Shown piece after piece: positions 34,327 to 42,176 of a stretch of 64,000 nt of DNA (its first letter is position 1; every line of letters begins with the position of its first letter). Source of the stretch: Saprospiraceae bacterium (GTDB taxonomy: Bacteria > Bacteroidota > Bacteroidia > Chitinophagales > Saprospiraceae). The notes below the pieces were generated by a model. It saw only the letters and a list, made by a program, of their open reading frames with translations, searched no databases and was not told the origin of the DNA. The translations under genes were made by a program, and so were the position numbers. Location: assembly GCA_013214355.1 (NCBI GenBank), contig JABSSL010000076.1, positions 95,096 through 159,095 on the forward strand, given 5' to 3'.

Positions 34327-34713
34327 TTATAGAATTTCAAGCGAGTCAATCAGTTCAGAGCGATAGGCCCTGCCAATGGGGACATTGACATCATTAAGGC
34401 ATAGGCTATTGCTGCCTAGGTCAATTTTGTTTACCTCTTTTAGTTGAACGATATAACTCTTATGAATCCGCAGAAATTCATTGTTAGGTAAGCGGTTCAT
34501 CAGGCGGGTCAAAGAGAGTTTGATGGCATACTTTTTTTGATCAGTAAACAGATAGCAATAGTTACCATCAGCGTGGATATAGCGGATATCCTTGACTTTA
34601 ACTCGTACCAATACATTTTGCGATCTGACGAAGAATGACTTTTGGTGATTTGGAGTGTTTAGTGCTTCTACGGAGGGACGCCTAGCGCCCGGGTTGAGTA
34701 CGGCTACCATCAA
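34327..34713 (-). CDS. Stand-alone LytTR DNA-binding regulator
   Basis: This 128-residue protein is almost only a LytTR domain (about 27-125; KVKDIRYIHADGNYCYLFTD and FLRIHKSYIVQLKEVNKIDL are the conserved strands). It has no receiver domain and no membrane segment. Such single-domain LytTR proteins bind DNA directly and are controlled by level, by a partner or by ligand. It lies between a large repeat-bearing intergenic region and the HtrA gene (103-bp gap, same strand), so it may be transcribed with the HtrA/acyl-CoA oxidase genes or alone. Confidence 0.88.
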   Translation of the reverse strand: MMVAVLNPGARRPSVEALNTPNHQKSFFVRSQNVLVRVKVKDIRYIHADGNYCYLFTDQKKYAIKLSLTRLMNRLPNNEFLRIHKSYIVQLKEVNKIDLGSNSLCLNDVNVPIGRAYRSELIDSLEIL

Positions 34714-34816
34714 TAAGCGTGTTTAGTTGTGTAGTAAAAGATTGAGTGTTCATTTGTTCACAGTACAACCTTCAGACGTAGGATATTCTTTAAGTCACAA
34801 CTAAAACAAAAAAAAA

Positions 34817-35941
34817 TTACTTTTTTCGCGAACGGATATCTTCCAGAGGGCTCAGTACAATGTTTTCTTGCCGCAGAATTTGACCATCTCTCATATAGAC
34901 TAAGCTAATATTATCTCCCGGTCGGTAGAGTGCTACCTGTTCCTGTAGTTCCGGGACGGTAGGGGTTGGGACATCATTAACTTTCAGGATTACATCTCCT
35001 TTTTGAAGGCCTGCATAGAAGGCTGTTCCACCCGGCGTAATACTTTGGATAAAGACACCCTCCACCTGAGATAAACCCAACTCGAAAGCTATTTCATCCG
35101 TCACATCAAAGATATTTACCCCTAAAATAGCTCGTTGTACCTGGCCATATGCTCGGAGGTCTGTAATGACTTTTCGAACTAAATTGGATGGAATCGCAAA
35201 GGAATATCCTTCAGAAACGCCCGATTCGGTTAAAATAGCCGTGTTAATACCTACCAACTCTCCTTCCGCATTGATCAAGGCGCCACCGCTATTGCCCGGG
35301 TTCACGACGGCATCGGTTTGGATAAAACTTTCGATAGAATAATCATCGCCGAGGATGTTAATATTTCTAGCTTTTGCGCTGACAATGCCAGCTGTAACGG
35401 TAGAAGTCAAGTTGAACGGATGACCGATAGCCAAGACCCATTCCCCAACATCCAATTCATCGCTGTTTCCCAAGGGTAGGGTTCGAAGGTTTTGACTGTT
35501 GATCTTAATTAGTGCTAAATCTGTCTGGGTATCCATCCCAATTACCTCTGCATCGTACTTTCTCTTATTGTGTAAAGTGATGCGGAGCGTGGTAGCATCC
35601 TCTATCACGTGATGATTCGTAACGATATATCCATCCGGAGAGACTAGCACTCCAGAGCCAGAACTAATCTTATAATTGGTGGCACTTAGACCGGTAATAT
35701 TCACTACTGCTGGAACTACCCGATTAACCGTCAAGCTAAAATCTTTGGTGTAAAAAGGAGATGCTTGCCCTCTATCAGACATTAGCATGGCATCTTCTTG
35801 TACCCTTGAATTTATGGATATAGGGTCTTCTTCTATCTGCGAAACTTGAGCGGGATAGTAGGTATAGAACAGGAGAAAAGAAGTAAAGGAAGCTACAAAA
35901 GCGACCAATAGATGAGACCAAAGTGACTTCATAGTTTTCAA
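34817..35941 (-). CDS. HtrA/DegP-family serine protease
   Basis: This 374-residue protease has an N-terminal membrane anchor (about 9-28), a trypsin-like domain (about 70-265) with the full triad His111 (IVTNHHVIEDA), Asp141 (TDLALIKI) and Ser218 (VNPGNSGGAL), and a single PDZ domain (about 275-365, GVFIQSITPGGTAFYAGLQK). The layout is that of DegS/DegQ-like periplasmic quality-control or regulatory proteases rather than the two-PDZ DegP. Only 8 bp separate it from the acyl-CoA oxidase-like gene upstream, so the two form an operon; the link between them is not obvious. Confidence 0.94.
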   Translation of the reverse strand: MKTMKSLWSHLLVAFVASFTSFLLFYTYYPAQVSQIEEDPISINSRVQEDAMLMSDRGQASPFYTKDFSLTVNRVVPAVVNITGLSATNYKISSGSGVLVSPDGYIVTNHHVIEDATTLRITLHNKRKYDAEVIGMDTQTDLALIKINSQNLRTLPLGNSDELDVGEWVLAIGHPFNLTSTVTAGIVSAKARNINILGDDYSIESFIQTDAVVNPGNSGGALINAEGELVGINTAILTESGVSEGYSFAIPSNLVRKVITDLRAYGQVQRAILGVNIFDVTDEIAFELGLSQVEGVFIQSITPGGTAFYAGLQKGDVILKVNDVPTPTVPELQEQVALYRPGDNISLVYMRDGQILRQENIVLSPLEDIRSRKK

Positions 35942-35949
35942 ATCAACGA

Positions 35950-38271
35950 TCAGCGGATGATTGGTGCTCCCAATAAATCATCGGGAATTTCAAAAGCCGC
36001 CACTAGTGCTTGAGCCTGTTGCCTTGTTTGGAGGCAGAGCTCGTCGACCAAGCGGCGAATCGCTTTTGATTTGGCTCCACTAATATATTCTTTTTCTAAA
36101 TACCAACCACTATGTTGCTCTATAGTATGTAGTGCATACAATTGACAAAGCTGCTGTATAGCAGGATAAGTTGATTTGTCTTTTTGACTTTCCAGTGCTA
36201 CATGGAACTGTTCCAATACGATCCGCTCTACAAAGGCTTCGGCCAGTTCTATCATGTGCTGCTGACACTTCAAAGCGGCCTGATAAGCGCTGAGTCCAGA
36301 TTTGATCATGGAACGCATGCGTTGTGATAAGGAATAGAGTAGATTGCTCTCGCGGTACCGGAAAGCACTCAATTGGAAGTCGTTCGAAAGGAGGTGCTGA
36401 CGATCTGTATTCCTGATAATAATTGGATTCAGCTCAGTGATTGCTGTGCCAATCCTACCTCCTAGGTAGCGCAGAAGTCCCCAAGTACCTTCTTCATGAA
36501 ATTGATTCTTAAAGCTGGTCAAGACCCCCTTCGCTACCAACTGCATTAAGACCGTATTATCTCCTTCGAAGGTGGTGAAAATTTCTGTATCAGCCTTTAG
36601 CGCGGCGAATCGGTTTTCAGCTAAATAACCCTTGCCTCCACAAGCTTCTCTGCATTCCTGGATAGCGGCGGTAGTAAACCAAGTACTGTAGGCTTTGAGT
36701 CCCGCAGCCAGCGTTTCTATTTCTCGCATATCTTCGCCCTCATGTTGACTAAAACGCTGGGTAAGGTATTCTAGGCCAAAATGTAAGGCGTAGGTTTTGG
36801 CTAGTAAAGGCATCAGCCGCCTTTGATGACTAGGATAGTCCAGGAGTAAGGTCTCAGGCTCCATAATGTTCGCCCCAAATTGACGCCTACGCAAGGCATA
36901 TCTAATAGCAATGGTCAAGGCCGACTTCGTTGCACTGAGGCCTGCCCTGGGTACGCATACCCTTCCTCCAACTAAAGTACCAAGCATGGTGAAGAAGCGC
37001 CTAGATGGACTCTGAATAGGGCTCTGATACTTTCCATCATCGTCGATATCTCCAAATCTATTTAGTAGGTTCTCGACAGGTACTCGAACCTGATCAAACC
37101 ATATTCTGCCATTATCTACTCCATTTAGGCCCAGCTTGTAGCCACAATCCTCTACAGTGATCCCAGGCAGTAAGTTGTGTTCTTCATCTCTCATCGGTAC
37201 CAATACGGCGTGTACACCATGGTTTTCACCATCGACGATGAGCTGAGCGAAGACCGAAGCCATTCTGCCGTGTAAGGCATTACCAATGTATTCCTTTCCA
37301 GCGTTTTTGTCTGGTGTATGAATAATCAAACTTCTAGTGCTGTGCTCGTATTCTGCGGTGGTTTCTAGGCCACGAACATTCGATCCGTGCCCTGTTTCCG
37401 TCATGGCAAAGCACCCGGCGAGCTCAAGACTGCCAATCTTTTTCAGATATTTATCGTGATGCCTTTTGGTGCCCAGTCCCAAGACACTTCCTCCAAAGAG
37501 GCCAAATTGTACCCCAAATTTTATGGTCAGACTGAGATCATGGTGCCCCATGGTGTCGAATAGTGCTGCATAAGCTGCGATATCGCCAATCCCTCCGTAA
37601 GCTTCCGGATAGGATAAGGCTCCAAATCCTTGTTCTGCTAACAATTTAGTCCAAGTCAATACCTGTTCTCGATAGTCTTCTTTATCTGGCAAAATCTGGT
37701 AGCTAAAGACAGGGTCTTGTAGAAGCTTTTTGGTTTTACGCTTGATGGCTACATATTCTCCCCCCAGTAAATCCTGCATTTCCTCGACGGAAAAGTCTGT
37801 TTTCTGTTGCTCGACCATTTCTTCTAGCGCCGCATTGGGGAAAATACTGCGGTAAGTATTCCAGGAGATTTGCTGCAAGGCATCCTCTAGTGCTTCTAAC
37901 TCCTGGCGGATCGAAGGAGCTGACCAGTCTACGGCGGAATCGGGTGAATTATCCGCAGCTGTGCTAGCCATTTGTAGCCCCAGGTCGACCAGACTTGATC
38001 TCGCATCATGGTTTGGATCCTGAGCAGCTTTACGCAATAGAATCTCCCAATATTTGAATAGTTCGGTAGAAGGAGGGCGTAAGGGATTACTCCATTTTCG
38101 TAGGATGGCTTTGTCCAAGGAACTTAAAAAGGATAAGTTAGCGGCCTGTTTTTGTAGGGCCTTGACCTCAGTGGGACTAAGAACACGATCCGACCAAGCT
38201 ACATAGATAAGAGGGAGTAATGACTGGATAGCAGGAGAATAGGAAAGAGGTATTGTGGGATTAGTACTCAT
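35950..38271 (-). CDS. Acyl-CoA oxidase-like flavoprotein with extra N-terminal domain
   Basis: This 773-residue protein has an acyl-CoA dehydrogenase/oxidase core (about 150-770). AMTETGHGSNVRGLETTAEY, the DCGYKLGLNGVDNGRIWFDQ segment, RRRQFG and FTTFEGDNTVLMQ (catalytic Glu region) are closer to acyl-CoA oxidases than to short-chain dehydrogenases. It should oxidise fatty acyl-CoA to trans-2-enoyl-CoA with FAD. About 110 residues at the N-terminus (IYVAWSDRVLSPTEVKALQK) are extra and resemble a TerB-like helical module; that comparison is tentative. No targeting signal is seen. It is the first gene of an operon with the HtrA protease. Its upstream region carries G5-box elements on the opposite strand. 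Confidence 0.88.
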   Translation of the reverse strand: MSTNPTIPLSYSPAIQSLLPLIYVAWSDRVLSPTEVKALQKQAANLSFLSSLDKAILRKWSNPLRPPSTELFKYWEILLRKAAQDPNHDARSSLVDLGLQMASTAADNSPDSAVDWSAPSIRQELEALEDALQQISWNTYRSIFPNAALEEMVEQQKTDFSVEEMQDLLGGEYVAIKRKTKKLLQDPVFSYQILPDKEDYREQVLTWTKLLAEQGFGALSYPEAYGGIGDIAAYAALFDTMGHHDLSLTIKFGVQFGLFGGSVLGLGTKRHHDKYLKKIGSLELAGCFAMTETGHGSNVRGLETTAEYEHSTRSLIIHTPDKNAGKEYIGNALHGRMASVFAQLIVDGENHGVHAVLVPMRDEEHNLLPGITVEDCGYKLGLNGVDNGRIWFDQVRVPVENLLNRFGDIDDDGKYQSPIQSPSRRFFTMLGTLVGGRVCVPRAGLSATKSALTIAIRYALRRRQFGANIMEPETLLLDYPSHQRRLMPLLAKTYALHFGLEYLTQRFSQHEGEDMREIETLAAGLKAYSTWFTTAAIQECREACGGKGYLAENRFAALKADTEIFTTFEGDNTVLMQLVAKGVLTSFKNQFHEEGTWGLLRYLGGRIGTAITELNPIIIRNTDRQHLLSNDFQLSAFRYRESNLLYSLSQRMRSMIKSGLSAYQAALKCQQHMIELAEAFVERIVLEQFHVALESQKDKSTYPAIQQLCQLYALHTIEQHSGWYLEKEYISGAKSKAIRRLVDELCLQTRQQAQALVAAFEIPDDLLGAPIIR

Positions 38272-38404
38272 GTTTGTCTCAGGATTTATGATCTATAAAT
38301 GTAACAAATTAATTGCCAGATAGATCGATAGATAGAGTAGAGCAGGGGAGGATCATTAATTTGGAGTAGACGAAAAAGAGGAAAAGAAGTCTCCTAAAAC
38401 GAGA

Positions 38405-38433
38405 CTGGCTCTTGGAAACAATCCAAGAGCCAG
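38405..38433. terminator. Perfect 11-bp hairpin
   Basis: CTGGCTCTTGG (38405-38415) and CCAAGAGCCAG (38423-38433) are exact reverse complements around AAACAAT. On the minus strand it is followed by TCTCGTTTT, so it could end a minus-strand transcript coming from the G5-box region. On the plus strand it lacks a direct T-run. Confidence 0.5.
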
Positions 38434-38510
38434 GAGCTCACAGTTTTTGTACGCTCGGGTTAGAGCAGGCCGAAAAATTTAGTTTTGATTTCTTGTCTTA
38501 AAAAGTTTGT

Positions 38511-38700
38511 TAAAGGGGGACATTATAAATTCGAAATCAAAACCTTAAGGGGGAACAGTCGTATAACTTTCTGTTTCTTTTTGGAGAGACTGCTGTTTCC
38601 AGCAATCTCTCCAATAATAAGCTGTGGGGGGTACAGCTTAATACTTTTGCTTTCCTTCTTTGTTTTGCGTAAACTGTTCCGTAAGGGGGACATTATTTTT
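38511..38700 (+). ncRNA. Cluster of G5-box elements
   Basis: Three elements occur in 190 bp: TTAAAGGGGGACATTAT (38510-38526), CTTAAGGGGGAACAG (38544-38558) and CGTAAGGGGGACATTAT (38680-38696). They resemble the TAAGTAAGGGGGAACGG boxes of elements A and B, which lie on the opposite strand 4.5 kb away. Between them are two hairpins: TTGGAGAGA/TCTCTCCAA (38581-38614) and TAAGCTGT/ACAGCTTA (38618-38640) with a loop of six G and a T. The third box is enclosed by CGTAA/TTACG. The arrangement looks like structured RNA presenting G-runs; function is unknown. Confidence 0.45.
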
Positions 38701-38739
38701 ATTACGATGTAAAAGTAGAGCTATTTCAGGAGGTAATCC

Positions 38740-38760
38740 ATGACAAAAAACACATCTTAA
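38740..38760 (+). CDS. Possible six-codon leader peptide
   Basis: ATG-ACA-AAA-AAC-ACA-TCT-TAA follows AGGAGGT (38729-38735) with a spacing ideal for ribosome binding. Strong Shine-Dalgarno sequences are uncommon before Bacteroidota genes, so the match stands out; a chance match cannot be excluded. Confidence 0.25.
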   Translation: MTKNTS

Positions 38761-39285
38761 ATAACGGTTTAGATATATGTGATTTGAATTAATTTGTTTG
38801 TAATTTATTGATTTATAGTAATTTATTTTAGTTGTAAATGCTGGGTTTAGTGAATTTTTTGTCCTTTTTTTAGGGGTGAGATCTCAGGAAAAAAGAAGGT
38901 TTTATTTATAAGGTTCAAGACTTCACTTATATTTGAACAGAAAGAATACTAATTTGACATATGTTATTTGCCGGGAGAGCTGTTTAGAATCTTAGTGTCA
39001 AATGCAAACGACTTCTCGTATTAGGCTAAACTGTTAAATTATTTGAGAGTTATGGCCTTCCGTATAATTGTCAAGTTTAAGATTCGTTTAGATCATATTT
39101 AGAAGATCTGCCTTCGGTGAATTCATATTGAGGATAGCAATAGACTCAACAATTATAAATGTAAAGGGATTCGAAGTCACGAAACCCTGCCACTGAGCAG
39201 AAACTATTGCAGCGTACCAACAACTAGGCGTTAACCCCCCTGCGGTTACCTTCCTAGCTGCCAATACCGAAAAGTATACCGCCCA

Positions 39286-40875
39286 ATGAACGAAATATCC
39301 TGTTTGTCCCGGTTTTATCTTCCTAAGATCTTAAGGTTCATACTATTTGTGCCGCTTCTGGTTTTCTCATTAACCAGGGGCTTTGCCCAGCTTGATTCTT
39401 TACCTAGAGAATATACCGCTAAGGGTGGCAATCCTATTCCAATTGAGGACAATTGGTCCAACCAATACCGTCTTTATTTGGCGACAGCTGCCCCCCCTGA
39501 TCAATACCAATTGGCTTATGTAGAAATGAGGCTGAAACACACCTTTAATGAGCTAGATGCAGAACGGATTCGAAAAAAGAAGTTAGATAAGCAATTGGAG
39601 CTGATTAAGCGTACTTTAGATGAGAAATTCTTCAAAGTCTTGGTAAAGGAATCCAGCTTTGAGCAACTCTTCAGAGAAGGAGCCTACAGTAGAAATACCT
39701 ATGTGGCGCTGTGGTCCGTGGTGCTGAATCATTTTGAAATTCCCCATCAAATCGTACTAGAAACGCCAGATATGTTCTTGCTAGTTGGTAATCTTCCGCA
39801 GCAACAGGAAGTGAGATTTCCCAATCGCCGATTAGGGGAACATTTACCTCCTACGGAACACCTGCATGAGTATGCTTATGCTATGCGGGAATTAGGTCTA
39901 GTCTCAAAGGAAGAATTCAGTCAGAAGTCATCAGAAGATATATTTAAGGAGAATTATCAATATGAGCGCAGATTAATGACCCGCTTTGAGTTGGCAGGAT
40001 TGATGTATTATGAACAAGCGGAGCAAGAATACCTAGATAAAAAGTATCGCCATGTTCTATCCACCCTAGATAAGGCAAGAAACTTATTCATGACTCCACG
40101 CTATCAAACCCTGCGAAGTGCTGCCTTAATGCAGGTCGCTAATGATACGATGGTTGTACAGGCTGAGGAGCTTGCTCCCCTTTTCGAAGTCTATCGAAGA
40201 AATCCGATTCCAGAAATTAAAACAGAAGTAGTAAAGCGATTTCTTTTCCTTTCCAAGGAACTACTCGAAACCGAAGACTCGCCAGACAAGCAACTACAGT
40301 TGTATCAGCGTTTTGTACATCTGGCTGATCAAGACCGGGAGTTGTTAGACCAATTAGAAGAGATTCATTATCTACAGATGGCCAAACTCTTTGCACAGTC
40401 CTACCAGACTTTAGGGGTAGTCAACTACATGGATAGCCTTTACATTAAACGACCAAAAGATAAGGCTATCCAAAATATATTGGCTGTTTTACTGGTGCGT
40501 TCTTTAGGAAATGATCGAGATTTTGAAAATGGCTTAAGTGTACTGAAAGTTTATCGAAAGAAGTATCCTTTTCTGGGTAATATGCCCTTGTTTAAGGATC
40601 TAGAATTGTTTTATCAGGCAGAGCAAGCAAGATTTCATTTTGCTAAAGATCAGACTAACTTAGCACGCAATGCTTTACTTCAGTTTGAAACCTCATTGGT
40701 CCGACTAGGCCAAACACCAAGAGTAAATATTTGGGTGACTACCGTTTATACCTCAGCAGCGGATTATTACGTCCGCCGAGGAGAAGATGCGGAGGCGCGG
40801 CGAATGATACACAGGGGACTTAGCCTTTATCCCAATTCAGCCTATTTTCAACACCGAGCTGAGATTGGTCGGTAG
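39286..40875 (+). CDS. Secreted protein with degenerate transglutaminase-like and TPR-like regions
   Basis: This 529-residue protein has a signal peptide (about 14-35, ending RGFAQ). Residues about 100-170 (GAYSRNTYVALWSVVLNHFE, then IVLETPDMFLLVGN) resemble the transglutaminase-like domain common in Bacteroidota proteins, where the first block normally carries the catalytic Cys and the second a His before the VFL-type strand. Both residues appear to be replaced (Thr-Tyr in the first, Asp-Met in the second), so it is probably inactive. From about 230 to 529 the protein is helical, with TPR-like pairs (EARRMIHRGLSLYPNSAYFQ at the end). It is a single gene with a long leader. The fold comparison is inference. 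Confidence 0.72.
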   Translation: MNEISCLSRFYLPKILRFILFVPLLVFSLTRGFAQLDSLPREYTAKGGNPIPIEDNWSNQYRLYLATAAPPDQYQLAYVEMRLKHTFNELDAERIRKKKLDKQLELIKRTLDEKFFKVLVKESSFEQLFREGAYSRNTYVALWSVVLNHFEIPHQIVLETPDMFLLVGNLPQQQEVRFPNRRLGEHLPPTEHLHEYAYAMRELGLVSKEEFSQKSSEDIFKENYQYERRLMTRFELAGLMYYEQAEQEYLDKKYRHVLSTLDKARNLFMTPRYQTLRSAALMQVANDTMVVQAEELAPLFEVYRRNPIPEIKTEVVKRFLFLSKELLETEDSPDKQLQLYQRFVHLADQDRELLDQLEEIHYLQMAKLFAQSYQTLGVVNYMDSLYIKRPKDKAIQNILAVLLVRSLGNDRDFENGLSVLKVYRKKYPFLGNMPLFKDLELFYQAEQARFHFAKDQTNLARNALLQFETSLVRLGQTPRVNIWVTTVYTSAADYYVRRGEDAEARRMIHRGLSLYPNSAYFQHRAEIGR

Positions 40876-40884
40876 GAATGAGGG

Positions 40885-40920
40885 TAAAATAAAAAGGCCG
40901 TCTTCGAAAAGACGGGCCTG
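40885..40920 (-). terminator. Minus-strand terminator beyond the glucosaminidase gene
   Basis: Read on the minus strand, GGCCCGTCTT pairs with AAGACGGCC around TTCG, followed by TTTTTATTTTA. This gives either a long 3' untranslated region or the end of a separate RNA. Confidence 0.6.
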
Positions 40921-41012
40921 ACAAGACGAGAAAACCACTCAGAGAAAGGAAATATTTTGAAGTCCCTACCAAGAGGGACTATTTCGACCATGTTTAAATT
41001 TCAGTAATCGGT

Positions 41013-41093
41013 CTACGAATGTCCCTTTTTTTCTGACACTGCGTTGGCTAAATCGGCTTGATAACTATGGCTATCATCCACTTCAGCCGCCAT
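41013..41093 (-). CDS. Possible 26-residue peptide
   Basis: ATG at 41093 opens MAAEVDDSHSYQADLANAVS, then EKKGHS and a stop at 41013. The codons look ordinary for this genome, and the frame lies inside the long-range stem of the region. Nothing else supports translation, and it could be chance. Confidence 0.2.
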   Translation of the reverse strand: MAAEVDDSHSYQADLANAVSEKKGHS

Positions 41094-41211
41094 GTTTCAG
41101 CAAAAAATTGATCCTTCTCGACTCAAAGACCGAAACTTAAACATGATCTTATTAATTTTATCAGATGAGACCCGAATCGTTTACGGGTGTATCCTTCAGG
41201 ATAAATAAGCA

Positions 41212-42036
41212 TTAATCAAGCCTATCCAGGTCATACTTCTTAATGATTTCCAATAGATACTGGCCGTAGTATTTATCCCCGCTATACCCTATTTTCTTAA
41301 ATTCTTTTGCCCATTTTTTCTGATTTAGACCTAGATCAAACAGACTTGGAAAGTTTTCTCGCAAGTAGATACTATGGGCTCTCCAATTTTGCCAGGCACT
41401 GGTATATTCTGCACCAGACATCACTTCACCGAAATGATTATTGTAAGTCATAGCCTCCTCATTAGTTCCAGCCTTACTTTCTAGAATGCCTTGAGCGATT
41501 TTAATGCTGGCAGGAATACCAAACTTATCCATTTCAGCTCGTGCTACCTTCTCAAATCGTTTGATATAACTCTTCGCTTGTTCATCACTGATATTGCTCA
41601 AGGAAAATCGAGGCTCTACCGCTTTAGAACTGAGACTCACTGGACTAACTATTGACATTTGATCTACATTGGAAGGTGTATTGGGGGACTCTTGTCGATC
41701 ATCAACCATCGTTTCCAGCGGTGCCTTCATATTGATAGAGAAGTGTATATCTTTCTGAGTCAGGATAAACAAGGCCAAGGCAGCTAAACCCAACTTCAAC
41801 CAAGGAATCTTAAACTTTGCTTTCTCCATCCCTGGCCGCTTCGACATCTGATACTTGAAAGCTACATATAGCTTACCTAAACCTTTCCAAAGGTGTTGAA
41901 AAATGGCATTTAAATCGATTCCAATGAATTCATGTTCCCCCTTGCTAGCCTTTACTGCTTTCTTCTGGCGGGAAAACATATCATGTTCTTTATCTTTTTG
42001 GCGGACTTCATAATTAGTATAGGTCTCGGGTCTCAT
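41212..42036 (-). CDS. Membrane-anchored glucosaminidase-domain protein
   Basis: Taking the ATG at 42036 gives 274 residues (MRPETYTNYEVRQKDKEHDM); a TTG/ATG extension to 42120 would run through the divergent operator region and is less likely. After a cytoplasmic basic segment comes one membrane helix (about 98-116, WLKLGLAALALFILTQ), a linker, and a mannosyl-glycoprotein endo-beta-N-acetylglucosaminidase-type domain (about 175-270). This contains IPASIKIAQGILESKAGTN (catalytic Glu), YNNHFGEVM and GYSGDKYYGQYLLEIIKKY. It should cleave the glycan strands of peptidoglycan. It is divergent from the S24 regulator (140 bp). Confidence 0.86.
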   Translation of the reverse strand: MRPETYTNYEVRQKDKEHDMFSRQKKAVKASKGEHEFIGIDLNAIFQHLWKGLGKLYVAFKYQMSKRPGMEKAKFKIPWLKLGLAALALFILTQKDIHFSINMKAPLETMVDDRQESPNTPSNVDQMSIVSPVSLSSKAVEPRFSLSNISDEQAKSYIKRFEKVARAEMDKFGIPASIKIAQGILESKAGTNEEAMTYNNHFGEVMSGAEYTSAWQNWRAHSIYLRENFPSLFDLGLNQKKWAKEFKKIGYSGDKYYGQYLLEIIKKYDLDRLD

Positions 42037-42124
42037 GATATTGTATTTTTCGGAAACTTTTTGTATGTTTACCGATGTGGATGCAATAATTTGATTGTTT
42101 ATGTTCTGAAGGCAATACAAATAT

Positions 42125-42171
42125 AAAACAAAAAGTTTCTAAAAACAAAAACATTTAAAACAATTTTGTTT
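42125..42171. promoter_or_regulatory. Putative operator array before the S24 regulator
   Basis: AAAACA occurs at 42125-42130, 42142-42147 and 42157-42162, a phased direct repeat. The last overlaps an inverted repeat AAACAA-TT-TTGTTT (42158-42171) that ends six bases before the regulator ATG. This is a likely binding site of the helix-turn-helix regulator and may also control the divergent glucosaminidase gene. Confidence 0.45.
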
Positions 42172-42176
42172 GAAAT

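Larger units (their letters stand above)
38272..39285. other. 1-kb intergenic region with G-rich hairpin elements
   Basis: No protein gene is accepted here. The region holds a perfect 11-bp hairpin (38405-38433), three G5-box elements (38511-38700), two further hairpins (38581-38614 and 38618-38640), an AGGAGGT-led six-codon frame (38740) and an ATTTGACA/TGTCAAAT inverted repeat (38952-38959 and 38996-39003). Its last 300 bp is the leader of the 39286 gene, with a C6 tract at 39235-39240. A 75-codon frame (38485-38712) runs through the hairpins and is considered accidental. Confidence 0.5.
40876..41211. other. Intergenic region with long-range stem and terminator
   Basis: This 336-bp region lies between convergent genes. 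A hairpin GGCC-GTCTT/AAGAC-GGCC near 40898-40917 is followed on the minus strand by TTTTTATTTTA, so it reads as a minus-strand terminator about 300 nt beyond the glucosaminidase stop. AGTCCC/GGGACT (40961-40980) forms a second hairpin. Sequences at 40989-41013 and 41128-41145 can pair (CATGTTTAA and GGTC blocks) to enclose about 115 nt. Inside is a minus-strand 26-codon frame (41013-41093). Confidence 0.45.

Noticed and set aside
34218..34388. 56-residue plus-strand frame
   Set aside because: The first half looks slightly gene-like, but it overlaps the end of the LytTR gene on the other strand and has no similarity I recognise.
35950..38271. Frameshift or gene fusion artefact in the acyl-CoA oxidase-like gene
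   Set aside because: The frame is continuous, the core motifs are in order and the extra N-terminus has normal composition.
38485..38712. 75-codon plus-strand frame
   Set aside because: It runs through the G5 boxes and hairpins; composition is unlike neighbouring proteins and the RNA structure explains the sequence better.
39150..39230. Possible tRNA (GGATTCGAAGTC resembles a T-arm)
   Set aside because: No acceptor stem, anticodon arm or D-arm fits around it.
40885..41145. RNase P, tmRNA or 6S RNA in the structured region
   Set aside because: None of the conserved core sequences of these RNAs could be found.
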